A stretch of DNA of 24,193 bases. Source: a virus. The notes under the pieces are model-generated. The model had not been told where the DNA came from, did no database searches, and saw only the letters and a list, made by a program, of their open reading frames with translations. Location: IMG/VR virus record IMGVR_UViG_3300042308_000254, positions 1-24,193 of that record; one strand, 5' to 3'. The position numbers and the translations under genes were made by a program. How positions within the stretch are numbered: the stretch's first letter is position 1; each line of letters starts with the position of its first letter. Below are positions 14,850-21,601 of this stretch, one piece after another.

Positions 14850-15012
14850 TTTTATTCTCCAAGACTGCGGTTTTAAGCGCTCTACGCAGACGGGTAATTT
14901 CATCTAATGCGCTAAAGTGCAAGTACGCCATAGCCATAAACAAAATTATCATTAAGACATAAGCAATACTGCTTTTATCTAAGTATTCTAAAAATTCAAT
15001 TAATGCGTCCAT
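14836..15012 (-). CDS. Membrane microprotein (58 aa)
   Basis: An acidic N-terminus (MDALIEFLEYLDKSS), a membrane span at ~16-34 (IAYVLMIILFMAMAYLHF) and a basic helical tail (LDEITRLRRALKTAV). GAGGA lies ~10 nt before the ATG. It overlaps the next start by 14 nt. The layout resembles small phage inner-membrane proteins of unknown role. Confidence 0.55.
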   Translation of the reverse strand: MDALIEFLEYLDKSSIAYVLMIILFMAMAYLHFSALDEITRLRRALKTAVLENKNGKR

Positions 15013-15030
15013 TATCTGTGTCCTCAGCTA

Positions 15031-15297
15031 TTACGCTTCTAGTGTTGCCGTATTGCTTGCAAGTTCTTCACGAACACCCTCAAGCATTTCAACGCAATCA
15101 TTAATTTGACTGTTAATTTTTCTAATAAATATTTCCCTATCTTCTAGTTTGTCAGTGCTACCAACCAAATACCCTACTACCTCTACAAGCTCAAAGGTTA
15201 AATCACTAAGGGCTTCTTGTTGGTTATCATGTTCCAACGCAGTTGTTAGTAATTTTAAAATAACCTCATGATTATTAAACTTTCTTTGGTTCGACAT
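15031..15297 (-). CDS. Small helical protein, unknown
   Basis: The 88 residues are mostly helical (HEVILKLLTTALEHDNQQEA, then CVEMLEGVREELAS), with no membrane or metal motif. A strong AGGAGA ribosome site precedes ATG 15297. The first 23 nt overlap the upstream gene. Family not recognised. Confidence 0.55.
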   Translation of the reverse strand: MSNQRKFNNHEVILKLLTTALEHDNQQEALSDLTFELVEVVGYLVGSTDKLEDREIFIRKINSQINDCVEMLEGVREELASNTATLEA

Positions 15298-15454
15298 ATC
15301 TATCTCCTAGCATTTTGCGTAATTGTTTTTCAGTATCTATTGCTCTTTGTTTATTGAAAGCATCCCATTGAGAGTGCGTCCAATACTTGCGCTCATCATC
15401 TTCTTCCTCAGCATACCAATATGCGTCAGAAGTGTTATCTTCAAATACTCGCAT
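15275..15454 (-). CDS. Small acidic/aromatic protein (59 aa)
   Basis: Starts MRVFEDNTSDAYWYAEEEDD, continues ERKYWTHSQWDAFNKQ and ends in a basic helix. GAGG lies ~8 nt upstream of the ATG. It is the first substantial gene of the long leftward small-gene operon and directly follows the leader region. Function unknown. Confidence 0.55.
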   Translation of the reverse strand: MRVFEDNTSDAYWYAEEEDDERKYWTHSQWDAFNKQRAIDTEKQLRKMLGDRYVEPKKV

Positions 15455-15521
15455 TTATATAACCTCTTGATTGTGTTATACTCAATTTGCATTTCACTCC
15501 AACTGTTTGAAATGCGTTCAT
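15441..15521 (-). CDS. Possible leader peptide (26 aa)
   Basis: ATG 15521 has a strong GAGGAG ribosome site (15535-15530) at 8-nt spacing. The peptide MNAFQTVGVKCKLSITQSR... ends 14 nt inside the next gene, so translation would be coupled. It spans the 8-bp inverted repeat at 15489-15515 and lies fully under the opposite-strand RNA candidate. It may be a short regulatory ORF rather than a functional protein. Confidence 0.35.
   Translation of the reverse strand: MNAFQTVGVKCKLSITQSRGYINASI
15454..15482 (+). promoter_or_regulatory. Promoter for the + strand small RNA candidate
   Basis: Extended -10 TGTTATACT (hexamer TATACT 15477-15482) with a weak -35 TTTATA (15454-15459) at 17-bp spacing. 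The expected start near 15489 coincides with the first base of the 8-bp hairpin. Confidence 0.45.
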
Positions 15522-15587
15522 GTGTTAGACTCCTCGACTCTATTCCTACTGCCTGTTTACTCCTTTGGGGCAGTAGGATTTTTTTTT
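15489..15587 (+). ncRNA. Candidate ~100-nt antisense small RNA
   Basis: There is no + strand coding frame here, yet the + strand has an extended -10 promoter, a perfect 8-bp hairpin (GCATTTCA 15489-15496, TGAAATGC 15508-15515), an open linker and a textbook terminator ending in nine Ts at 15587. The RNA would be complementary to the leader of the leftward small-gene transcript, covering the ribosome site and start of the 26-aa leader ORF. Antisense control of that transcript is an inference. The hairpin may alternatively be an operator. Confidence 0.45.
15544..15587 (+). terminator. Strong intrinsic terminator, + direction only
   Basis: A perfect 10-bp stem (TCCTACTGCC 15544-15553, GGCAGTAGGA 15569-15578), 15-nt loop, then nine Ts (15579-15587). 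On the - strand the stem is preceded by As and followed by ATAGAG, so it cannot terminate the leftward genes. Confidence 0.85.
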
Positions 15588-15608
15588 GTTTCGAGAAACC
15601 GTGAAGCT

Positions 15609-15636
15609 ATTTTATTGATTTTATCCCCTCAGTCAA
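15609..15636 (-). promoter_or_regulatory. Promoter for the leftward small-gene operon
   Basis: On the - strand: -35 TTGACT (15636-15631), 16-bp spacer, -10 TAAAAT (15614-15609). The motif AACTTAAC (15641-15648) lies directly upstream of the -35; the same octamer recurs as an inverted repeat near the promoter at 23116-23144. Confidence 0.55.
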
Positions 15637-15648
15637 CCTTAACTTAAC

Positions 15649-17820
15649 TTATTTTAATGCACGAAGTAAGTCAGATTGCACAATATCTTTATCTTTCAAT
15701 ACGTTAATGATTCGCTCGTCAATGCAGCCTTTGCAGATTAAGTGGATAATCCTTACCGCCATAGTCTGTCCTTGCCGGTATAATCGAGCATTAAACTGTT
15801 GGTAATATTCCAAACTCCAGCTCAGTGAAAACCACACAATCATGCTACCACCGTGTTGGATATTAAGACCGTGACCGGCTGATTGCGGATGTGCAAATAG
15901 AAGTGGTATTTCGCCATTGTTCCATTCGTCAATAGTGGTTTGATGCTTATCGAGAACTCGTGCATTAGGAAAGCGTTTAAGTAGTCGCTCAAGATCGCTT
16001 TTGAAGTTATAGGCAACAAGGATATTCTCCCCATCGTTCTGCTCAATAATGTCTGCAAGCGCATCGAGTTTTGCGTCGTGGACTATTTCATAGTTTTTAA
16101 ACTCATCGACGTACACAGCACCAGCGCAATACTGCAATAACTTATTAGCCAGTGTCGCTGCGCTTAATGCTTCAACTTCGCTATTTTCAAAATCAAGATA
16201 TAGTGTTTTTTCAAACTGCTTGTATTTAGATATTACCGCAGGTTCTAATTGAATTTCTTCATATAATTCAATGTAGTCTGGCATATCAAGGTAATCACTT
16301 GTTTCCATTGATATGGTAAATGGCGCTATCAATGCTTCAATTTTCTTTTGTGAATCTTTGCGAGGGGTGTATTTGTAACCGCTATAATCCTGTTCAAAGA
16401 ATCGGCTTTTATACATAGTCATGGTTCGCCCAAGTGCTTTACCGTTATCCACTAAATAGCATTGTGACCACAGGTCAAGTAAGCCATTGGGCGAGGGTGT
16501 ACCTGTCAGTAGAGTGATGTAGTGAACATAAGGTAATGCTTTACGCAGTGCTTTGACACGTTTGCTTTTATCGCTTTTAAAGCTGGAGCAATTGTGTACT
16601 AAAATTCCGTTGGCAAAATAATCATTGATCCCGTTAATTTGTAAATTGAATACATTTCTTGAGCGCGATTGTTGGATATTCTCAATACTGTCCACCCTAA
16701 CGATTGAAGAAAGGTATCTTTCTTTTCGTCCAACCGCTTTCGCGATCTGTGAGAGTTTCCATCTACTTCTAACGCAATTTTCTTTTGAGGAATTCCGAAA
16801 TCTACTTTGTAGCAAGTTGGATAGCCACTGGTTCTTCCCATTTTTGTGGGTATTGCACACTGCATTATCCATTCTGACGGTAAGATTTCCCTCATCATCT
16901 TCTCGCATTCTGAAATTTTCCCATTCCCTCCGCGCACAATTGGTTGATGCCCAGAAAGTTTGTGAGCTAAACTTAATTTTTGTTTTACTTCGTCTGACCA
17001 TTCTAACCCTTTGTTCCAAGTGGTTCTTTGTCCAGATGCGTAATTCTTTTTTGCTGTTTTTGAAGTTTTTTCCATGACTTCTTTTTTGTGTTCTTCTGTT
17101 CTGATATTGTGCATATGTTTTTTTGAACAAGACCGGCTGCATAACTGATGAGTTAATTTGCGTTTCATATAGATTGTTCCGCACAAAATGCAAACCCCGA
17201 CATCCCCGTGCTTGAATCCACCCCTTTTCTGTTGCAAAAGGATGATTTCCTGTACATTCAATACTTGTTCCGTCTGATAAATATAATTTGATAAGGTCAT
17301 AAGATTCTTTTTTAAAGATATTAGTAATAGGTTTTTCTCCAATTGAAGTTATTACAGATTCTCCAATTTCAAGAGTTTTTATATCACGAAGTCCTGTAGG
17401 GGTCAATATCATTGTACCCTCTGGAAAACACTCATCTACCACCACCATTTGAAAGGGGAACTTATCCCTATAGTGATTCACTAACCAGACCACGTTTTCT
17501 CGATTAATAACATAAACGTCAGCGTCATGGTGGAGGGCAGCTAGGCGCTTTTGCTCTGTGCCTGTACATATTTTGAATTTTAAATCTTTGAGATGTTCCC
17601 ATTCCTTTGCTTCCTGCGCCCAAACGCTATTAGCTACTCTCAGTGGCGCGATAACGAGCGCTTTGGTAATCACACAAGCATCAATTAAATCGTTGATTGT
17701 AGTGAGCGTAGAAGCTGTTTTCCCCATCCCCATTTTAAGCGCACAAAGTGTTCGCTCTTGTTCAATTTGAAACGCGGAGGTTCTGACTTGGTAATGACGG
17801 AGTTCTGCTCTAGTTCTCAT
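15649..17820 (-). CDS. SNF2-family helicase interrupted by an intein
   Basis: ATG 17820 (MRTRAELRHYQ) overlaps the methyltransferase stop by 4 nt; an in-frame ATG at 17838 has no ribosome site. The 723-residue precursor would splice to 443 residues, a normal size for phage SNF2/DEAD-like helicases. Motif I is GMGKT (residues 31-35). Motif II is Asp129-Glu130, then after splicing Cys-Ser-Ser-Phe-Lys. Motif III is LLTGTPSPNG. The C-terminal lobe has AHPQSAGHGLN and motif VI QQFNARLYRQGQ. The spliced protein is an ATP-driven DNA translocase, commonly found next to VRR-NUC nucleases in phage replication modules. The intein (16591-17430) splits the Walker B motif, so activity requires splicing. 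Confidence 0.92.
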   Translation of the reverse strand: MRTRAELRHYQVRTSAFQIEQERTLCALKMGMGKTASTLTTINDLIDACVITKALVIAPLRVANSVWAQEAKEWEHLKDLKFKICTGTEQKRLAALHHDADVYVINRENVVWLVNHYRDKFPFQMVVVDECFPEGTMILTPTGLRDIKTLEIGESVITSIGEKPITNIFKKESYDLIKLYLSDGTSIECTGNHPFATEKGWIQARGCRGLHFVRNNLYETQINSSVMQPVLFKKTYAQYQNRRTQKRSHGKNFKNSKKELRIWTKNHLEQRVRMVRRSKTKIKFSSQTFWASTNCARREWENFRMREDDEGNLTVRMDNAVCNTHKNGKNQWLSNLLQSRFRNSSKENCVRSRWKLSQIAKAVGRKERYLSSIVRVDSIENIQQSRSRNVFNLQINGINDYFANGILVHNCSSFKSDKSKRVKALRKALPYVHYITLLTGTPSPNGLLDLWSQCYLVDNGKALGRTMTMYKSRFFEQDYSGYKYTPRKDSQKKIEALIAPFTISMETSDYLDMPDYIELYEEIQLEPAVISKYKQFEKTLYLDFENSEVEALSAATLANKLLQYCAGAVYVDEFKNYEIVHDAKLDALADIIEQNDGENILVAYNFKSDLERLLKRFPNARVLDKHQTTIDEWNNGEIPLLFAHPQSAGHGLNIQHGGSMIVWFSLSWSLEYYQQFNARLYRQGQTMAVRIIHLICKGCIDERIINVLKDKDIVQSDLLRALK
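16591..17430 (-). other. Intein (280 aa) in helicase motif II
   Basis: The intein runs from Cys131 to Asn410 of the helicase precursor. Block A is CFPEGTMILTPTGLRDI. Block B is TGNHPF with the expected His. The C-terminal blocks are VFNLQINGINDYFANG and ILVHN, followed by Cys411 as the +1 nucleophile. The terminal His-Asn and the first-position Cys are the residues needed for class 1 protein splicing, so it looks active. Removing it joins ...VVVDE to CSSFK. Between blocks B and F the intein frame codes for ~170 residues rich in Arg, Lys, Asn and Ser with no recognisable domain, because the same DNA codes for an endonuclease in another frame. Confidence 0.93.
16599..17300 (-). CDS. Vsr-like (EDxHD) homing endonuclease nested out of frame in the intein
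   Basis: This frame differs from the intein frame and lies wholly inside it. The start is uncertain: I give ATG 17300, which has only a weak ribosome site; recognisable sequence begins near 17190. Order: a zinc-finger-like CILCG with a Cys pair in LCSRSCSKKH, NUMOD-like repeats (TTWNKGLEWSDEVKQKLS), then a nuclease domain with CYKVDFGIPQKKIALEVDG, the His of NSHRSRKRLDEKKD, and LGWTVLRISN. This is the Vsr/DUF559-like EDxHD fold of homing endonucleases reported with split inteins. It presumably cuts intein-free helicase alleles. Confidence 0.82.
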   Translation of the reverse strand: MTLSNYIYQTEQVLNVQEIILLQQKRGGFKHGDVGVCILCGTIYMKRKLTHQLCSRSCSKKHMHNIRTEEHKKEVMEKTSKTAKKNYASGQRTTWNKGLEWSDEVKQKLSLAHKLSGHQPIVRGGNGKISECEKMMREILPSEWIMQCAIPTKMGRTSGYPTCYKVDFGIPQKKIALEVDGNSHRSRKRLDEKKDTFLQSLGWTVLRISNNRAQEMYSIYKLTGSMIILPTEF

Positions 17821-18581
17821 TTTAAAATAGACTCCCATTCAGCAGAATCAATTCGCTTTTCAGCAATATCAAAATAACCTTTGTCTAACTCACAACCAAT
17901 AAAATTACGCCCAGTATTAACGCAAGCTACGCCTGTTGAACCACTACCCATTGTAAAATCTAAAACTGATTCATTTTCCAATGTGTAAGTTTTAATTAAA
18001 TATTCTAAAAGTGCTACGGGTTTTTGGGTTGGGTGAACTGTTTTACCTTCACTTTCAGACGTTTTAAAATATTGAACAGTTCGTGGTTTTCTTTTTCCAT
18101 CAGCAGACCCATTTCTAAAAGTTGGGTTTGGAACATTATTAACAACATCACTATTTGAACCTTTTTTACCAGCTCTACCTTCACCGCTATATGGAATACC
18201 ATCAACTAATTGAGGGTAATAAACAATCTTACCAGTGCCAAAAACTAAAACGTTCTCATGCGCTTTCAAAGGCATATATGATGCTTGTAAAAAATTACTA
18301 GCTTTTGATTTTTCCCATACCCATTCATACTTAAACATTTTTACATTTGACATTATTAGCGCACTCGTAAACGGTTGCGAACTAAACAATACAATCGCAC
18401 CTTTATATTTAATAACTCGTTCTAATTCCGCCCACATTGGCTCAAAAGGTATCACACTATCCCATTTACACGCAGTTGTGCCATAAGGAGGGTCAGTTAA
18501 TACCATATCTACTGAATTATCAGGCAATGTTTTCATAAATTCGATGCAATCACCGTGATGCAAAATACTATTAGTGCGCAT
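17817..18581 (-). CDS. DNA methyltransferase, probably N6-adenine, beta class
   Basis: ATG 18581 (MRTNSILHHGDC) follows AAGG and overlaps the VRR-NUC stop by 11 nt; the longer frame from 18734 lies mostly inside that gene. The 254-residue enzyme has catalytic motif IV DPPYG near residue 30 and the S-adenosylmethionine-binding motif I DFTMGSGSTGVA near residue 208. The order IV-then-I marks the beta class. GKTVHPTQKPVALLEYLIKT, between them, is also typical. DPPY favours N6-adenine. No cognate restriction enzyme is adjacent, so it likely protects phage DNA or alters its methylation. The recognition site cannot be read from the sequence. Confidence 0.92.
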   Translation of the reverse strand: MRTNSILHHGDCIEFMKTLPDNSVDMVLTDPPYGTTACKWDSVIPFEPMWAELERVIKYKGAIVLFSSQPFTSALIMSNVKMFKYEWVWEKSKASNFLQASYMPLKAHENVLVFGTGKIVYYPQLVDGIPYSGEGRAGKKGSNSDVVNNVPNPTFRNGSADGKRKPRTVQYFKTSESEGKTVHPTQKPVALLEYLIKTYTLENESVLDFTMGSGSTGVACVNTGRNFIGCELDKGYFDIAEKRIDSAEWESILK

Positions 18582-18870
18582 AATCGCCTTCCACTGGTAA
18601 TCGATAAAGTAATAGCGTATCGACACTTTCTTTTGAGTCAATGACATACACATGAACACCCATCTCACGTCGTCTTTGATGATCGCGTTCTTGTGCTTCA
18701 GTGGGTTTCTTTTTAGGCGCTTTGCATTCAACAAAGAATATCGGCTGAAATGGTAAAGTAATTAAACGGTCTGGAACGGATCGACGATTAGGTGATGTAA
18801 ATTTTTCACACGTTCCACCCACTTTTTTAATTTGATCGCACAGGTATTTTTCAATTTCTTTTTCAAGCAT
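18571..18870 (-). CDS. VRR-NUC domain nuclease
   Basis: The 99-residue single-domain protein belongs to the VRR-NUC branch of PD-(D/E)xK nucleases. Visible are an N-terminal helix with the family Glu, the SVPDRL motif (catalytic Asp) followed by FFVECKAPKKKPTEAQ (catalytic E-x-K), and QRRREMGVHVYVIDS. Small phage VRR-NUCs cut branched or flap DNA and usually accompany an SNF2 helicase, as here. The length is normal for the phage form. The next gene starts within its last 11 bp. Confidence 0.95.
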   Translation of the reverse strand: MLEKEIEKYLCDQIKKVGGTCEKFTSPNRRSVPDRLITLPFQPIFFVECKAPKKKPTEAQERDHQRRREMGVHVYVIDSKESVDTLLLYRLPVEGDYAH

Positions 18871-18890
18871 TTTTATTCCTCAATGTAAAA

Positions 18891-18921
18891 TAAACTCAGA
18901 CGAAAAAATTATCGTGAGTTT
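18891..18921 (-). terminator. Hairpin between polymerase C-half and VRR-NUC gene
   Basis: The stem pairs AAACTC/GAGTTT and ACGA/TCGT with a 2-nt bulge (18892-18903 with 18912-18921), loop AAAAATTA. On the - strand a T-rich run (TTTATTTTA) follows. The genes are ~50 nt apart. It could be a weak terminator or attenuator, or protect an mRNA end. Confidence 0.35.
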
Positions 18922-19728
18922 CTATTCTTTATAGCCAACACCTTTTAGCACTTCATTTGCCTTAGTGTAGTAATAATAAAAATTAACATCCTCTGGAAAA
19001 GTATCCGGCAAATTCATCAATGGACGACAGCCTTGTGACATAGGGACTTTGTTTCCATTCTTTGCATAAACAAGTGACATATCAGCAAGACCTAAATCGC
19101 AACTGTGATAAAAGCGAACTGCTTTACCAAGACACTCTCCTCTAAACAATGCACCACCTGTTACTCTGCGAACTGTGACAAACTTTCTAATATCCTCACA
19201 ATCGGCAATTGTCTTTTCAATTGGCGTTCCGTTAGCAATAAACTCAGCGACTGCTTCATAGATGATTAAGCCGTCAGGGTTTTTACTCAGTGACGCTTCA
19301 CCAAAGCACCCTTTGCATTTAGTTTTACCATCGAGCTTCACAGCAATATAGTTATTTACATCACGCGATGCCAGTTCTCGGTAATCTGTTTGCTCCAAAT
19401 TGTAGCTAGTGGTTATTTCCCAATCGAATAAAATTTCACTAACTAAATCTACTTTATCTTTATGATAATAAATGACAATGCCGTCAGTATTTGCACTGAC
19501 TACTTTTATATTATTATCTTCAAGAGTTTCAATTAACATTAATAACGACAATTGACCAGTTAAAGTGGTTTGTAATAATAAATTAGGAGCGTATAAAAAA
19601 CTGTATTTACTTCCAAATTTACCGAAACTTCCATTATTTGTGACCTTAAGTGTTGCCGCTGTTACTTCACATTCTGCCAATTCCTTTTCCAGTTCTTTTA
19701 TTTTTTGTTCAATTTCTCTTTTTTCCAT
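18922..19728 (-). CDS. DNA polymerase B, C-terminal half (split gene)
   Basis: The 268-residue product holds the second half of a family B DNA polymerase: fingers return helix, motif B Lys28-x3-Asn32-Gly-Ser-Phe-Gly36 (LKVTNNGSFGKFGS), and motif C SANTDGIV with catalytic Asp82. The first Asp of the usual D-T-D is Asn80. The thumb follows. It begins MEKREIEQKIKELEKELAEC, a charged helix. ATG 19728 has its own ribosome site, GAGGA at 5-nt spacing, placed inside the 3' end of the GIY-YIG gene, so it is translated separately. The frame is closed by a stop shortly upstream. It must assemble with the N-terminal half to be active. Confidence 0.9.
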   Translation of the reverse strand: MEKREIEQKIKELEKELAECEVTAATLKVTNNGSFGKFGSKYSFLYAPNLLLQTTLTGQLSLLMLIETLEDNNIKVVSANTDGIVIYYHKDKVDLVSEILFDWEITTSYNLEQTDYRELASRDVNNYIAVKLDGKTKCKGCFGEASLSKNPDGLIIYEAVAEFIANGTPIEKTIADCEDIRKFVTVRRVTGGALFRGECLGKAVRFYHSCDLGLADMSLVYAKNGNKVPMSQGCRPLMNLPDTFPEDVNFYYYYTKANEVLKGVGYKE

Positions 19729-20438
19729 TTGAATCCTCGATAAGTTGGTTTATATCCATTGCATACTGAATATATGTTTTGCCATTTCCATGTGGGATTT
19801 GAAAATAAAATATCTTCAACGGAATACCATGTTTTTATAAAATTATCATTCAAATCGTATTGGTGGAATATAAATTGTCGTTTGGCTAGTTTTACTTTTT
19901 CAGCCATTTGGTTTTTCTTGTTCAAATCTTTCCACATTAATGTTGATTTAATTGATTGTTTGGATTTCCACTCGTTTCCATAATGCAATCCAGTTCGATG
20001 TCTTTCTTTTGCAATATCACTCATTCTTTGTTTTTGAGAATCTGACCATTTATTTTTGTAGTTAGGGTTATTTTCACCTTTGCTTAATAGTGATTTAATT
20101 GATTTTGTTTCATCGCTCATTGTTGTTTCAGTGGATGAATCTCTGCGTAAATTGTATCCAAAGGCTCTATCACATGAGTTATAAAAATCCATCCAATACA
20201 ATTCTTTATCTTTTAAATCATTTTCAGATATTGATTCAAATTCTTCCAGTATTACAAAATCAAAATTTTCAATTCCGTATTTTTTTACTGCGTTGAATAA
20301 ATGTCGATTACAGTCCTTATTTTTTGTTTCTTTTTTCAAATCATATTTATGTTGTGAAAATCGTTGTTTTACATTTCGACTTTTACCGACATATCGTTTA
20401 TTGTTAAATTTACATACTATGGAATATATGGCTATCAT
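19698..20438 (-). CDS. GIY-YIG homing endonuclease inserted in the polymerase gene
   Basis: This 246-residue endonuclease starts after a perfect AGGAGG ribosome site. The GIY-YIG core has IYSI (4-7), RYVGKSRNVKQRF (Arg26) and ELYWMDFYNS, with the catalytic Glu at ~79, followed by FGYN. C-terminal NUMOD-type repeats (NNPNYKNKWSDSQKQRMS) and WKWQNIYSVCNGYKPTYRGF bind DNA. It overlaps the start of the polymerase C-half by 31 nt. It most likely spreads into polymerase genes of related phages. Confidence 0.93.
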   Translation of the reverse strand: MIAIYSIVCKFNNKRYVGKSRNVKQRFSQHKYDLKKETKNKDCNRHLFNAVKKYGIENFDFVILEEFESISENDLKDKELYWMDFYNSCDRAFGYNLRRDSSTETTMSDETKSIKSLLSKGENNPNYKNKWSDSQKQRMSDIAKERHRTGLHYGNEWKSKQSIKSTLMWKDLNKKNQMAEKVKLAKRQFIFHQYDLNDNFIKTWYSVEDILFSNPTWKWQNIYSVCNGYKPTYRGFKWKKEKLNKK

Positions 20439-20474
20439 TTTACCTCCTAATTAAAATAATAGGATAATACCTAG

Positions 20475-21578
20475 TCACTTTAATTGCAATTTTAATATTT
20501 CTAATTCTTTTTTTATTTCACCGCTTCTTTTTTTAGCCATTGTTCTTTGTTTTACTATTTTTTCATATAACTCCAAAAAATTTTCACCTAAATTATCTGG
20601 ATACAATCGTTGTTGCATAATTATATTTGGATAAAATCCTGTGACATCTTGTTCACTTAAAACAAAATCATTTTTACGCTTAATATGTTGTGCTTTTTCA
20701 CAAGAATGAATTCCACCTATGCCCATTTGATATTCTGTTTCCCCGATAACTATCCTTTCTCCTAACCAATCTGGACAAATTATTGCCCCATTATCAGCAA
20801 TGGTAAATTCTTGATTAATAAGTTTATTGAAAATGGACTTAAGTTTTTCTGATTTGAATTCAATTATTTTAGGATTGGAATACCGAAAAACGTGATTATT
20901 TTCATATTGCTTTGCTTTAAATTTTGCAGTTGATATATCGCACATTTTTTGCAATTCTGATTTAATAATCGCTTCAGCAATCTGCGCATCGGATTTTGAA
21001 TTGAGGTTGATACCGTATTGCTGTGTCATCTCTTTGCGCAAGTCTATCTGCCCTTTGAGCTTGTCAAACAGTTCACCGGTCACTTGCGTATCGTTTCTGC
21101 AATACTTGCGCATCAAACTACGCTCAGTATCTTTTATTAACTCATTAGGATCAATTGGCAAGTCTTGCATTTTCTTGGTGTGAATACGTCCACCGTAAAT
21201 TTTAAGCGATGCTTGTCCAATGGGAATTTCAATAATGTCGATATGTTTATCGTAAGTTGGGACTTGGAGCTTATGCTCTTTGAGAATCTGCCAAGTAACG
21301 CGCTGATCTGTGATTATCTTGGTGGAGAGTTTATGGAGTTTCTTACAATCCCATGAATCCAATGCGCCATGTATAACAGGTATATCGTAGTTTAACCCAT
21401 TGAATGAAACGGTTTCATGATTAAGGAACAGGCGCTGTATCTTTTTAGCTTGTTGCTCATTTAACTTTGCATTTTCGCCAAACAATTCTATTTCAAGCGA
21501 TGTGCCTGTTTTGTGGTTAACGGCTAAGAATAGCCAATAGTTTTTATAACATTCAGTATCAATAATATAAGTATTCAT
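20475..21578 (-). CDS. DNA polymerase B, N-terminal half (split gene)
   Basis: The 367-residue product contains the 3'-5' exonuclease: Exo I Asp7-x-Glu9 (YIIDTECY), Exo II SFNGLNYD with Asp65, Exo III Tyr159-x3-Asp163 (YCRNDTQ). It also has polymerase motif A, DVTGFYPNIIMQ (Asp311), matching family B DxxSLYPS. It ends in the helix RSGEIKKELEILKLQLK, the outgoing fingers helix; motifs B and C are on the separate C-half gene. The break is therefore at the fingers tip. The gap to the endonuclease start is only 36 nt, too short for a classic group I intron. ATG 21578 lies 24 nt after an intrinsic terminator on the same strand, so expression may depend on read-through. Confidence 0.92.
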   Translation of the reverse strand: MNTYIIDTECYKNYWLFLAVNHKTGTSLEIELFGENAKLNEQQAKKIQRLFLNHETVSFNGLNYDIPVIHGALDSWDCKKLHKLSTKIITDQRVTWQILKEHKLQVPTYDKHIDIIEIPIGQASLKIYGGRIHTKKMQDLPIDPNELIKDTERSLMRKYCRNDTQVTGELFDKLKGQIDLRKEMTQQYGINLNSKSDAQIAEAIIKSELQKMCDISTAKFKAKQYENNHVFRYSNPKIIEFKSEKLKSIFNKLINQEFTIADNGAIICPDWLGERIVIGETEYQMGIGGIHSCEKAQHIKRKNDFVLSEQDVTGFYPNIIMQQRLYPDNLGENFLELYEKIVKQRTMAKKRSGEIKKELEILKLQLK

Positions 21579-21601
21579 AGGAGCAGCCTATTTGTGAATA
21601 T

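Noticed and set aside
16625-17077. 150-codon + strand frame opposite the intein
   Set aside because: Phe/Leu/Cys-rich mirror of the Lys/Arg/Glu-rich - strand proteins; no ribosome site or promoter on that strand.
19698-20475. Group I intron in the DNA polymerase gene
   Set aside because: Only 36 nt separate the N-half stop from the endonuclease start, and the endonuclease overlaps the C-half gene, leaving no space outside the ORF for a ribozyme core. Separate ribosome sites on each gene favour a split gene.
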